Shown: one piece after another, positions 47,074 to 55,299 of the stretch | Layout of the letters: every line of letters begins with the position of its first letter | How positions within the stretch are numbered: the stretch's first letter is position 1 | DNA from: an uncultured Pelagibacteraceae bacterium | GTDB lineage: Bacteria > Pseudomonadota > Alphaproteobacteria > Pelagibacterales > Pelagibacteraceae | NCBI GenBank assembly: GCA_902634935.1 | Contig: CACPMF010000003.1 | Span: 33,647-97,646, forward strand | DNA: 64,000 nt | Direction of reading: 5' to 3' | Notes under the pieces: generated by a model | Seen by the model: the letters and a program-made list of their open reading frames with translations, nothing else | Told to the model about the DNA's origin: nothing | Databases searched by the model: none | Program-made: the position numbers and the translations under genes

Positions 47074-48222
47074 TTATTTTGTTGGAAGATATATCTTTAC
47101 TTCAGTACCTTTATCTACTTTACTGAGAATCTCATAATCACCTCTATGTTGAGATATAATATGTTTCATGATAGCTAAACCTAAACCTGTACCACCAGCC
47201 TTTTTACTTTTTTCTTCATCTACTCTAAAAAATCTTTCAGTTATTCTTGGAATTAATTGTTGAGGTATTCCAACACCTTCATCTTTAATGCTAATTACAA
47301 TATTTTTATCAATTAATTTACCTTCGCTATTTTGACTATTTACATATATATTTTTGCCATTTTGAGAATATTTTATTGAATTATCAATTAAATTTGAAAA
47401 CACAGTTAACAATTTATCATTATCACCAAACACTAAGGTTGGTTTCATAAGATCTAGATGCAAATTAATACTTTTTTTTTTTAATATTATTTCAAAATTA
47501 CTTTTTATATTTGTAAAAATATCATTTAAGTTGATTATTTTATTAGGCTTAATGTGTTCTTCTAGTTCAATTCTACTTAAAATCAATAAATCGTTGATAA
47601 GATTTTCCATTCTTAATACTTGATCAGACATGATCGACATAAATTTTTTTTGCGCTTCTTGATCATTTGAAGCTGGTCCAAGAATAGTTTCTAAAGAACC
47701 TTTGATTGATACTAAAGGGGTTCTTAACTCATGACTTACGTTAGCAACAAAATCAGTTTTTAATTTTTGTGCTTTTGTTATTTCTGTAAAATCTTTTAAA
47801 AATAATACGACAGAATCTGCTTCTGGAAACAAATGAGTGGGGCCAGGTATAACATAAATTTTGTAAAGTTGATAAGATGGTAAATTTATTTCTACATTTA
47901 CATTTTTTGTAGTTTGATCTTTAATAGCATTTTCGATTGTTTCTAGTAATTTTGTATCTCTTATTACACTTGAAATATTTTTATCAATTAAACCTTCTCC
48001 AAAACGTTGTTTTGCGCTTTTGTTAAGATATTTAATTAAGTTATATTTGTCTAAAGCAAAAAATTGATCCTCTAATTCCTCTATTATTATTCTTTTACCT
48101 AAGTCGTCTTTATTTGTCTTATTAATAGTAGGAGCAATGTTTTCTGGCTTAATATTTTTTTTAAATAAAAAATATAATAAAACAATTACTATAAATATAA
48201 GTATCAACTCTGTCCAAAACAT
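47074..48222 (-). CDS. phoR: Phosphate regulon sensor kinase PhoR
   Basis: 382 aa. One N-terminal transmembrane helix (residues 3-20), a PAS-like region (about 50-145), then the HisKA domain with His164 (VSHELRTPL). The ATPase domain has DNSIKYS, DEGVGIP and GTGLGLAIMKHI. It phosphorylates PhoB when phosphate is low. It is separated from phoB by the pst genes and sits directly downstream of agt (34 bases). Confidence 0.92.
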   Translation of the reverse strand: MFWTELILIFIVIVLLYFLFKKNIKPENIAPTINKTNKDDLGKRIIIEELEDQFFALDKYNLIKYLNKSAKQRFGEGLIDKNISSVIRDTKLLETIENAIKDQTTKNVNVEINLPSYQLYKIYVIPGPTHLFPEADSVVLFLKDFTEITKAQKLKTDFVANVSHELRTPLVSIKGSLETILGPASNDQEAQKKFMSIMSDQVLRMENLINDLLILSRIELEEHIKPNKIINLNDIFTNIKSNFEIILKKKSINLHLDLMKPTLVFGDNDKLLTVFSNLIDNSIKYSQNGKNIYVNSQNSEGKLIDKNIVISIKDEGVGIPQQLIPRITERFFRVDEEKSKKAGGTGLGLAIMKHIISQHRGDYEILSKVDKGTEVKIYLPTK

Positions 48223-48256
48223 GGATATGTTTTAACAAATGTAACTAATATTGTCT

Positions 48257-49264
48257 TTAGTTATTAGGTGAAATATTTTTAAAGAAAATTTTTGCTGTTT
48301 CTTCCCATGAAAATTTTTTTGCAAAATCCAAACAATCTTGACGATTTACCTTCAAAGCTTTTAAAGCAGAGGTTTTTAAATCATTATCTAAAGTATCAAT
48401 ATTAGTTCCACCTAATATATCTTTCGGTCCTGGTACAGGGTAAGCAGCAACTGGTGTTCCACAATTTAAAGATTCTAAAACAACTATCCCAAAAGTGTCT
48501 GTTTTACTTGGAAATACAAAAACATCAGAAGATGCAAAATGTGATGCTAATTCTCCATTTGTTTTTTCGCCTAAAAAAATATCATTTGGATATTTTTTTT
48601 TTAAAATGTTCAGGTTAGGACCTTTTCCAATTATAATTTTAGTACCTTCAAGATCTAAATCTAAAAATGCTTTAATATTTTTTTCAACAGCAACCCTTCC
48701 AACATAAATCCATATAGGTCTTTTATAAGGTAAGTCTCTCTTAATGGGATTTTTGAATGCACCATGATTACCTCCTCTTGTCCACGTAACCATTTTGCTG
48801 TTATCAACACCTAATGCAATGAGTTCTTCACGCATAGACTCTGTTGTAATTAAAATTCTTTCAGCTTTATTATGAAAGTTACACAAAAATTTTTCTGACC
48901 ATTTAGCTGGAATTATGGGCATATAAAGCTTTATATATTTATCAAACCTTGTATGAAAACTTGTTGTAAATTTTAATCCTTTTTTAATACAATGTCTTCT
49001 TGCCATAAAACCTAAAGGGCCTTCTGTTGCAATATGTATTGCATCAGGCTTAATAGAGTTGATTAAATTACTTACACGGGGCCAAACATTTATAGACAAT
49101 CTAATTTCATTATATTTAGGCATAGGCACAGTAAGAAATTGTTGAGGAGTAATATATTCTAACGTGTGACCTTGAGATTTTAGAACTTCACCTGTTTCAT
49201 GAAGTGTTCTAACAACACCATTTACTTGAGGAAAGTAAGCATCTGTCACTATTAATATTTTCAT
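48257..49264 (-). CDS. agt: Glycosyltransferase family 4, probable diacylglycerol glycosyltransferase Agt
   Basis: 335 aa GT-B fold. The acceptor side has ILIVTDAYFPQVNGVVRTLHETGEVLKSQGH, HIATEGPLGFMARRHC and TSFHTRFDKYI. The sugar-nucleotide site has YVGRVAVEKNIKAFL and the E-x7-E-type stretch FPSKTDTFGIVVLESLNCGTPVAAYPVPGP. This resembles the SqdX/Agt enzymes that glycosylate diacylglycerol. It is 3 bases from plcP. In marine SAR11 and rhizobia the plcP-agt pair replaces phospholipids by glycolipids during phosphate starvation. Confidence 0.8.
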   Translation of the reverse strand: MKILIVTDAYFPQVNGVVRTLHETGEVLKSQGHTLEYITPQQFLTVPMPKYNEIRLSINVWPRVSNLINSIKPDAIHIATEGPLGFMARRHCIKKGLKFTTSFHTRFDKYIKLYMPIIPAKWSEKFLCNFHNKAERILITTESMREELIALGVDNSKMVTWTRGGNHGAFKNPIKRDLPYKRPIWIYVGRVAVEKNIKAFLDLDLEGTKIIIGKGPNLNILKKKYPNDIFLGEKTNGELASHFASSDVFVFPSKTDTFGIVVLESLNCGTPVAAYPVPGPKDILGGTNIDTLDNDLKTSALKALKVNRQDCLDFAKKFSWEETAKIFFKNISPNN

Positions 49265-49267
49265 ATT

Positions 49268-50074
49268 TTATGATGCTCTTTTAAAATCGCTAACTTTTTT
49301 AGTCTCTAAATTTTCTAAAATAAAGTTTTGTCTTATTTTGTCCCAGTAGATAATTTCAAAAGTCCCATCGTATTTTTCAGCTAAGGCTGTGCAAGATTCA
49401 ACCCAGTCTCCACAGTTTAAATAATTAACACCATCAAGATTTAAATTCTCTGCATGATGTATGTGACCACAAATTATTCCATTAAATTTTTTTCTCTTTG
49501 CATAATCTGTTAGTGTTTTTTCATATTCACCTATATATTTTACTGCATTCTTCACTTTATATTTTAAAAATTTGGCTAAAGACCAATAATCTTTACCTCT
49601 CATTTTTCTAAAGAAATTAATAACAATATTAATTTTGAGTAATATTTCGTAAGCGACCGCTCCTAATTTAGATAGCCATTTTGCATACTTCATTACTCCA
49701 TCCCATGCATCACCATGAACAACTAAATATTTTTTGCCTAACTGCGTCTCATGAATAACTCTATTTACAATTTTGATATCACCAAAATGCATAGGTATAA
49801 ATTTTCTAAATACCTCATCGTGATTTCCAATTATGTAAAATACTTTTGTTCCATGTCTTGCTTTTCTCAATATTTTTTGAATGACATCATTATGTTGTTG
49901 AGGCCAATAAAAAGTTTTTTGCATGGCCCAAACATCAATTATATCTCCAACCAGATAAAGATTTTCAGATCTTGAGTTCTTAAAAAATTCCAAAAGCTTA
50001 TTAGCCTGACAACCTTTGGTACCAAGATGTAAATCTGATATAAAAATACTCTTATATTTTAATATAGGAGGCAC
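49268..50074 (-). CDS. plcP: PlcP-type metallophosphoesterase (phospholipase C)
   Basis: 268 aa from a GTG. The calcineurin-like metal motifs are SIFISDLHLG, GDIIDVW, IGNHDE, VVHGDAWDG and CGHIHHAE. It is related to LpxH (UDP-2,3-diacylglucosamine hydrolase), for which it is often mistaken. The pairing with agt, its place in the pho island and the Pho box upstream favour PlcP, which cuts phospholipid headgroups to leave diacylglycerol. Confidence 0.8.
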   Translation of the reverse strand: MPPILKYKSIFISDLHLGTKGCQANKLLEFFKNSRSENLYLVGDIIDVWAMQKTFYWPQQHNDVIQKILRKARHGTKVFYIIGNHDEVFRKFIPMHFGDIKIVNRVIHETQLGKKYLVVHGDAWDGVMKYAKWLSKLGAVAYEILLKINIVINFFRKMRGKDYWSLAKFLKYKVKNAVKYIGEYEKTLTDYAKRKKFNGIICGHIHHAENLNLDGVNYLNCGDWVESCTALAEKYDGTFEIIYWDKIRQNFILENLETKKVSDFKRAS

Positions 50075-50088
50075 TAAAAAAACCTATT

Positions 50089-50106
50089 TTGTAACACAAC
50101 TGTAAC
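50089..50106 (+). promoter_or_regulatory. Candidate Pho box of the diacylglycerol-kinase-like gene
   Basis: TTGTAAC and CTGTAAC separated by ACAA, on the plus strand. A TATTTC hexamer follows 10 bases later, and the gene starts at 50174. Confidence 0.6.
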
Positions 50107-50137
50107 TCGAATCATCTATTTCTTATCTCATTGAAAT

Positions 50138-50166
50138 GTTAAAGTTTTGTTAAAAATTAGTTACGG
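50138..50166 (-). promoter_or_regulatory. Candidate triple Pho box of plcP-agt-phoR
   Basis: On the minus strand CCGTAAC, TTTTAAC and CTTTAAC are separated by 4 bases each. A GATAAG hexamer follows 10 bases after the last half-site. The promoter runs across that of the divergent gene. Confidence 0.65.
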
Positions 50167-50173
50167 AAAAATT

Positions 50174-51058
50174 ATGCATTTTTGTTTAATCTATAATCTT
50201 AATTCTTCATCTGGGAAAAAAGTAAAACTGGTAAATAAGATTTATGAAAAATTAAAGATCAACAACACTGTTGATTATTTTAAAACAAAATCTGAAAAAG
50301 AAGCGAAAGAAATATTTTTTGAATTTAAAAATAAGAATTATGATCGATTAATAGTTGCAGGTGGAGACGGATCAGTATCATTCGCTATCAATGAATTGAT
50401 CAAAAATGACTTTGACTTTAATGAAAATTTTGCAATTGGATATATACCAGCTGGAACAGCCAATTTGCTACAAGCAGAGTTATCAATAACTACAAAAGTA
50501 GAAGATGTTTGTAAAGTTTTAACTTCAAATAATTATAAACAATCCAATCTAATAAAAATAAATGAAAATTATTTTTTTTTAATGGCTGGTATTGGTTGGG
50601 ATGCTAAAATTGTTCACTCGATTGATACACGTATAAAAAAAATACTTGGAAAGATAATATTTGGTTTAAAGGGATTTCAGCATTTCATATTTATGAATAA
50701 CAATAAATTAAATGTTTCCTTTGATGGTCAAAAACATCAAGCCGATTGGATACTATCTTCTAATACCAAGTTTTATGCTGGCCATCATAAGATAAATAAA
50801 TCAAACATTTTTGATGACAGATTAATAACTTATGTCTTTAAAGATTTAACTAGGCTAAAGCTAATATATTATATAATTTTAATAATTATTTATGGAGATT
50901 TATCAAAAAATAAATCTGTAATAACTACCTACTCAAAAAGTATTCATATTAATTGCAATAATTTTGAAATTCCCGTTCAGGTTGATGGAGATAATTTTGG
51001 ATGCCACGATAAGATTGATATTGAATTTTCAGAAAAAAAAGTAAATTTTTTACTTTAA
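50174..51058 (+). CDS. Diacylglycerol/lipid kinase family protein (DagK/YegS type)
   Basis: 294 aa from the ATG at 50174; an in-frame TTG at 50147 would overlap the plcP box. The catalytic-domain motif is GGDGSVSFAINELI and the second is YIPAGTANLLQAEL, followed by a beta-sandwich with QVDGDNFGC near the C-terminus. The family phosphorylates diacylglycerol or other lipid alcohols. Divergent from plcP and behind its own Pho box, it may return part of the diacylglycerol released by PlcP to phosphatidate. The substrate is inferred. Confidence 0.8.
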   Translation: MHFCLIYNLNSSSGKKVKLVNKIYEKLKINNTVDYFKTKSEKEAKEIFFEFKNKNYDRLIVAGGDGSVSFAINELIKNDFDFNENFAIGYIPAGTANLLQAELSITTKVEDVCKVLTSNNYKQSNLIKINENYFFLMAGIGWDAKIVHSIDTRIKKILGKIIFGLKGFQHFIFMNNNKLNVSFDGQKHQADWILSSNTKFYAGHHKINKSNIFDDRLITYVFKDLTRLKLIYYIILIIIYGDLSKNKSVITTYSKSIHINCNNFEIPVQVDGDNFGCHDKIDIEFSEKKVNFLL

Positions 51059-51091
51059 TATTTTAAATTATATAATTTTACACAAAACTAT

Positions 51092-51120
51092 TTTACTTAA
51101 AAGTTTAATATAAATATAAT
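51092..51120 (+). promoter_or_regulatory. Strong sigma-70 promoter of the lysine-rich small protein
   Basis: TTTACT at 51092-51097 and a perfect TATAAT at 51115-51120 with a 17-base spacer. Confidence 0.65.
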
Positions 51121-51148
51121 CATTTTATAACTTATCTAGGAGGTAATG

Positions 51149-51358
51149 ATGGGCAAAAAGTTAAAGAAACATGAAAAAAGGAAAAAAAAGTTTATCAAAT
51201 CAATAGATAAACTTAAAAATAAGATTAATTTAAAAGAGAAGAAATTATCTAAACTTAATATAAAAATTGCCAGTATTGAAAAAAAAGTTGCTGAAAAAAA
51301 AGCAAGAAAATTAGCTAAAAAAAAGGCTGGTGAGAGTTCTGCGTCTGTAAATAATTAA
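51149..51358 (+). CDS. Lysine-rich coiled-coil small protein, unknown
   Basis: 69 aa from the second of two overlapping-window ATGs (51146 and 51149). The perfect AGGAGG at 51138-51143 is 5 bases from 51149 and only 2 from 51146. There are 25 Lys; residues about 19-48 form a predicted heptad coiled coil (IDKLKNKI, LSKLNIKIASIEKKV), and the tail is Ser/Asn-rich. Perfect promoter and ribosome site imply high expression. No family recognised; nucleic-acid binding is a guess from charge. Confidence 0.75.
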   Translation: MGKKLKKHEKRKKKFIKSIDKLKNKINLKEKKLSKLNIKIASIEKKVAEKKARKLAKKKAGESSASVNN

Positions 51359-51370
51359 GATCTAAATCGT

Positions 51371-51402
51371 CCTTCCCCCTTTTTATAAAAAAAGGGGGAA
51401 GG
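51371..51402 (+). terminator. GC-rich hairpin after the lysine-rich gene
   Basis: A perfect 14-base stem (51371-51384 with 51389-51402: CCTTCCCCC then five T, mirrored) and a 4-base loop. It is not followed by a T run, so it may act as a transcript-stabilising 3' end as well as a terminator. Confidence 0.6.
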
Positions 51403-51522
51403 TAGTTAATCAATAAAGTTTAAATAGAGGAAAAAACAATATGACTTAGTATATTTAAACTTACGATAAAAATTAGTAATAAATGTTTATGTCAAAAATA
51501 TTTATAAATTGTTACAAATTAG

Positions 51523-52362
51523 TTAAAACAACTTAATCCCAATTACACCTATTAAAATAATTACTATAGAGGAAATTTTTAATAAATTCATTTTTTCTTT
51601 TAAAAGAAAGTATCCAATAAAAATTGATAATAAAATACTAGTTTCTCTTAATGATGTAACAACTGGTATTGGTGCTTTTGTAAAGGCCCAAACTACTAAA
51701 GCGTAACTTGCATAAGAAAGTGTTACCCCATAAATGAAGATTTTTTTACCTTCTATATAAACACGCTGTAAAACTTTTTTTTCCCCTATTATTCCAAGAA
51801 CAAATGGAAAAATTAATGCATTGATAAGAAATGACCAGCTCATAAAAGATATTGCTGACTCGCTAATCCTTGCTCCGTAACCATCAATTAAAGAATACGA
51901 CCCAATAAATACTCCTGTAATCAATGGATATTTTATTTCATTAAAATTACTTTTTTTATAATTATTTGCTCCTAGTAAAAAAATTCCAAAACATAAAAGT
52001 AATATTGAAAAAATAACAAATTTATCGAGAACAACTCCTAAAAACAGAATTGATATAAAAGTTGTAATTAATGGTCCAGTTCCCCTAGCTATTGGATAAA
52101 CTTTAGTTAGATCTCCAACTTGATAAGATCTTAATAAAAACCATTGATAACCTTGATGAATACATATGCTTATGATTATAAAAATATAACTATCTGTGCT
52201 GGGTGCTGGAAAATATAAAATTGCTAATAACGATAATGGTGCGTGACCTAGAACAATCCCTGTTACTGCAACTGTTTTATCGTTGTGGTTTTTGACAAAA
52301 CCGTTCCATGTTGCATGAAGCAATGCAGCGATCAAAACAACTGCAAATACAATACCGTCCAT
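51523..52362 (-). CDS. EamA/DMT-family permease
   Basis: 279 aa, ten hydrophobic segments in two EamA repeats. The N-terminal ALLHATWNGFVK and VYPIARGTGPLITT are typical of the family. Substrate unknown. It follows manC by 10 bases on the minus strand. The 164 bases on its other side contain only the hairpin at 51371-51402. Confidence 0.85.
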   Translation of the reverse strand: MDGIVFAVVLIAALLHATWNGFVKNHNDKTVAVTGIVLGHAPLSLLAILYFPAPSTDSYIFIIISICIHQGYQWFLLRSYQVGDLTKVYPIARGTGPLITTFISILFLGVVLDKFVIFSILLLCFGIFLLGANNYKKSNFNEIKYPLITGVFIGSYSLIDGYGARISESAISFMSWSFLINALIFPFVLGIIGEKKVLQRVYIEGKKIFIYGVTLSYASYALVVWAFTKAPIPVVTSLRETSILLSIFIGYFLLKEKMNLLKISSIVIILIGVIGIKLF

Positions 52363-52372
52363 GTTATAAAAT

Positions 52373-53578
52373 TTATTTTACTCTACCGTAAACATCCTGA
52401 TATCTAACAATATCACTTTCTTTAAGTATTGATCCAACTTGTGCTTCAAAGATTTTAACAGGCTTTTTGCCAGGATTTTGAATTCTATGTATTGCTTCTA
52501 ATGGAATAAATATATGTTCACCAGGTTTTTTGATCATTATATCTTTATTAAGCGTAATTTTAGCATTGCCTTGTGTTACCAACCAATGCTCTGCTCGGTG
52601 GTGATGTTTTTGTAAACTCAAAATACCATTCGGTTTTACGTACAATTCTTTAATTAAAAATTCATTACCTTCAAATAAATTTGTGTATTTTCCCCATGGT
52701 CGATAATAAATATTCTTCTTTTTAATGTATTTGCGTTTATTTTTGTCATACATTTTTAAAATTTCTTTCCAGCTTCCAAGGTCTGACCAAGGAATATCTA
52801 ATTTAATTGCATTTATTTGTTTGGTTTTTTCTAAAATGGCATAATCAAATGATTTAGCTGTAGCTTTTACAAATGAGGATTTATTTAAATAATAAGTGTT
52901 AGATTTATATTTAGCTTTGTTAACTGCGTCTAAGCAGTTTTTATATGTTTTTAGCTGATATTTTTTAAAGTTATTAATTATAGAGTCTTTTCTAAGAAAA
53001 AACATACCTGAATTCCAATAACCATTTTTTTTAATAACTTGTTTTGCTTTTGCTTCTTTCGGTTTTTCAATAAATTTTGTTACTTTATTAATATTTCCCT
53101 TAACTTTTTTTGTAATAAAGTAGCCATATTCGCTTGAGGGAGATTTAGGTTTTATGCCAAAGATAAATATATTTTGATCGGTCAAATTAGATTTATTTTT
53201 ATAAATAGCATTATTAAAAATATTTACTTTTTCTATTAAATGATCTGATGAAAAGAACATTAATGGTTGATTGTCTGGAATATCTTTTATTAAGGCAGTA
53301 CTTAAAATAGCTGGAGCTGTATTTCTTTTAGCTGGTTCTAAAACAATTTTATATTTTTTGATTTTATGTTTTTTTAAATGCTGTTTTACTTGTTTAAGGT
53401 ATTTTGCATTTGTGCTGATTACTGGATTATCAAAAATTGACCCTTTAACTCTTTCTAATGTTTTACCTAACAAAGTCCAATTACCAAAATTAATAAACTG
53501 TTTTGCTTGGTGATTTTTTTGATTAGGCCAAAGTCTTGTCCCTGCTCCTCCACAAAGAATTACAGGTCTAATTTTCAT
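52373..53578 (-). CDS. manC: Mannose-1-phosphate guanylyltransferase / mannose-6-phosphate isomerase
   Basis: 401 aa, short for the usual 470. The nucleotidyltransferase motif is at the start (VILCGGAGTRLWP), with FIEKP and YWNSGMFF following. The C-terminal cupin has RPWGKYTNLFEG, SLQKHHHRAEHWLVTQGNAKITL and IPLEAIHRIQNPG. It supplies GDP-mannose for glycans. It lies 2 bases after ilvD with no other sugar gene near. Confidence 0.88.
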   Translation of the reverse strand: MKIRPVILCGGAGTRLWPNQKNHQAKQFINFGNWTLLGKTLERVKGSIFDNPVISTNAKYLKQVKQHLKKHKIKKYKIVLEPAKRNTAPAILSTALIKDIPDNQPLMFFSSDHLIEKVNIFNNAIYKNKSNLTDQNIFIFGIKPKSPSSEYGYFITKKVKGNINKVTKFIEKPKEAKAKQVIKKNGYWNSGMFFLRKDSIINNFKKYQLKTYKNCLDAVNKAKYKSNTYYLNKSSFVKATAKSFDYAILEKTKQINAIKLDIPWSDLGSWKEILKMYDKNKRKYIKKKNIYYRPWGKYTNLFEGNEFLIKELYVKPNGILSLQKHHHRAEHWLVTQGNAKITLNKDIMIKKPGEHIFIPLEAIHRIQNPGKKPVKIFEAQVGSILKESDIVRYQDVYGRVK

Positions 53579-53580
53579 AT

Positions 53581-55299
53581 TTAAATATTCGCGTAAACTT
53601 TAACCTCGTTTTTGCCTCCAGGGTGTGTAGGCGCTCCTAAGTATGCCGGTCCAACTGTTTGTGCATATTTCCACAAAGTACCATTTCCAAAATTAATCTT
53701 TTTTGGTTTCCATTTTTTACGTCTAGATGCTAATTGTTGTTTTGTTAATCTAACATTGATAGTTCCTTTTTTAGCATCTATATCGATGATATCTCCATTT
53801 CTTAAAAGAGCTATTGGGCCACCTACTGAAGCTTCTGGACCCACATGACCAATACAAAATCCTCTAGTAGCACCCGAAAATCGTCCATCTGTTATCAGTG
53901 CAACAGTCTCCCCTTTTCCTTGACCATAAATTGCAGCTGTTGTTTGAAGCATTTCTCTCATACCTGGACCCCCTTTTGGTCCCTCGTATCTAATAATAAT
54001 TATATCGCCGTCTTTATATTTTCTATTTTTTACAGCTTTATAAGCTGTCTCTTCATTATCAAAACATCTTGCTCTTCCAGTAAACTGTAATTTTTTTAAT
54101 CCTGCTATTTTAACAATACCACCTTCAGGTGCTAAGTTACCTTTTAAACCAACGACACCACCGGTTTTAGTAATAGGATTTTTGTAACTTCTCATTACTT
54201 TTTGATTTGGATTAAATTTAACATTTTTTAAATTTTCTTTCATTGTTTTCCCAGTAACAGTCATACAATCACCGTGTATAAAACCACCATCGTATAAAGT
54301 TTTTAATAACATTGGTACACCACCTGCTAACCACATATCTTTTGCAACATATTTTCCACCTGGTTTTAAATCTGCAAGATAAGGAGTTTTTTTAAAAATT
54401 TTTGCAACATCCATCAAATCAAACTTAATTCCAATTTCATTTGCTATAGCTGGTAAATGTAATCCAGCATTAGTAGATCCGCCTGTTGCAGCAACAATTG
54501 TTGCAGCATTTTCTAAAGACTTTCTTGTTACAATATCTCTTGGTCTAATATTTTTCGCTAATAAATTCATTACAGCTTTACCACTATCTACAGCGTATTT
54601 ATCTCTTTCTTTATAAGGTGCAGGTGTTCCTGCAGAGTATGGTAATGCAAGACCAATCGCTTCTGATACACATGCCATTGTATTAGCAGTAAATTGACCA
54701 CCACACGCACCTGCAGATGGACAAGCTTTTAATTCTAATTTTCTTAATGCATGAGCAGTCATTTTTTTGGAAGTATATTTTCCAACCCCCTCAAAAACAT
54801 CTACAACAGTTACATCTTTTCCATTAAATCTTCCTGGAAGAATTGATCCACCATAAATAAATACACTTGGAATATTCAATCTAACCATAGACATCATTAA
54901 ACCAGGTAGTGACTTATCACATCCAGCTAAACCAACTAATGCATCATAACAATGACCTCGTACTGTTAATTCAGTTGAGTCTGCTATAACATCTCTAGAT
55001 ACTAATGAGGATTTCATACCCTCGTGACCCATTGCAATTCCATCTGTAACTGTAATTGTACAGAATTCTCTTGGTGTTCCTCCAGATTTAATAACACCTT
55101 TTTTAACCGATTGAGCTTGTTTCATTAAATTAATGTTACAAGGAGCTGCCTCATTCCATGTTGAAACAACGCCAACAAATGGTTTTGCAACATCTTTCTC
55201 GGTTAAATCCATTGCATAATAAAATGATCTTTGAGGTGCTTTATCAGGCCCTATAGTTGTGTGTCTGCTTGGTAATTTCTTTTTATTAAATTTTTTCAT
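53581..55299 (-). CDS. ilvD: Dihydroxy-acid dehydratase
   Basis: 572 aa. Iron-sulfur cysteines are seen in [24 protein letters not shown] and [17 protein letters not shown], and the C-terminal [19 protein letters not shown] is conserved. It performs the third common step of valine and isoleucine synthesis. Its ATG shares one base with the end of valS. Confidence 0.97.
   Translation of the reverse strand: MKKFNKKKLPSRHTTIGPDKAPQRSFYYAMDLTEKDVAKPFVGVVSTWNEAAPCNINLMKQAQSVKKGVIKSGGTPREFCTITVTDGIAMGHEGMKSSLVSRDVIADSTELTVRGHCYDALVGLAGCDKSLPGLMMSMVRLNIPSVFIYGGSILPGRFNGKDVTVVDVFEGVGKYTSKKMTAHALRKLELKACPSAGACGGQFTANTMACVSEAIGLALPYSAGTPAPYKERDKYAVDSGKAVMNLLAKNIRPRDIVTRKSLENAATIVAATGGSTNAGLHLPAIANEIGIKFDLMDVAKIFKKTPYLADLKPGGKYVAKDMWLAGGVPMLLKTLYDGGFIHGDCMTVTGKTMKENLKNVKFNPNQKVMRSYKNPITKTGGVVGLKGNLAPEGGIVKIAGLKKLQFTGRARCFDNEETAYKAVKNRKYKDGDIIIIRYEGPKGGPGMREMLQTTAAIYGQGKGETVALITDGRFSGATRGFCIGHVGPEASVGGPIALLRNGDIIDIDAKKGTINVRLTKQQLASRRKKWKPKKINFGNGTLWKYAQTVGPAYLGAPTHPGGKNEVKVYANI

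Noticed and set aside
49268..50074. Annotation as LpxH (lipid A synthesis)
   Set aside because: The metal motifs fit both, but adjacency to agt and phoR and the Pho box favour PlcP. A phylogeny with known LpxH and PlcP would settle it.
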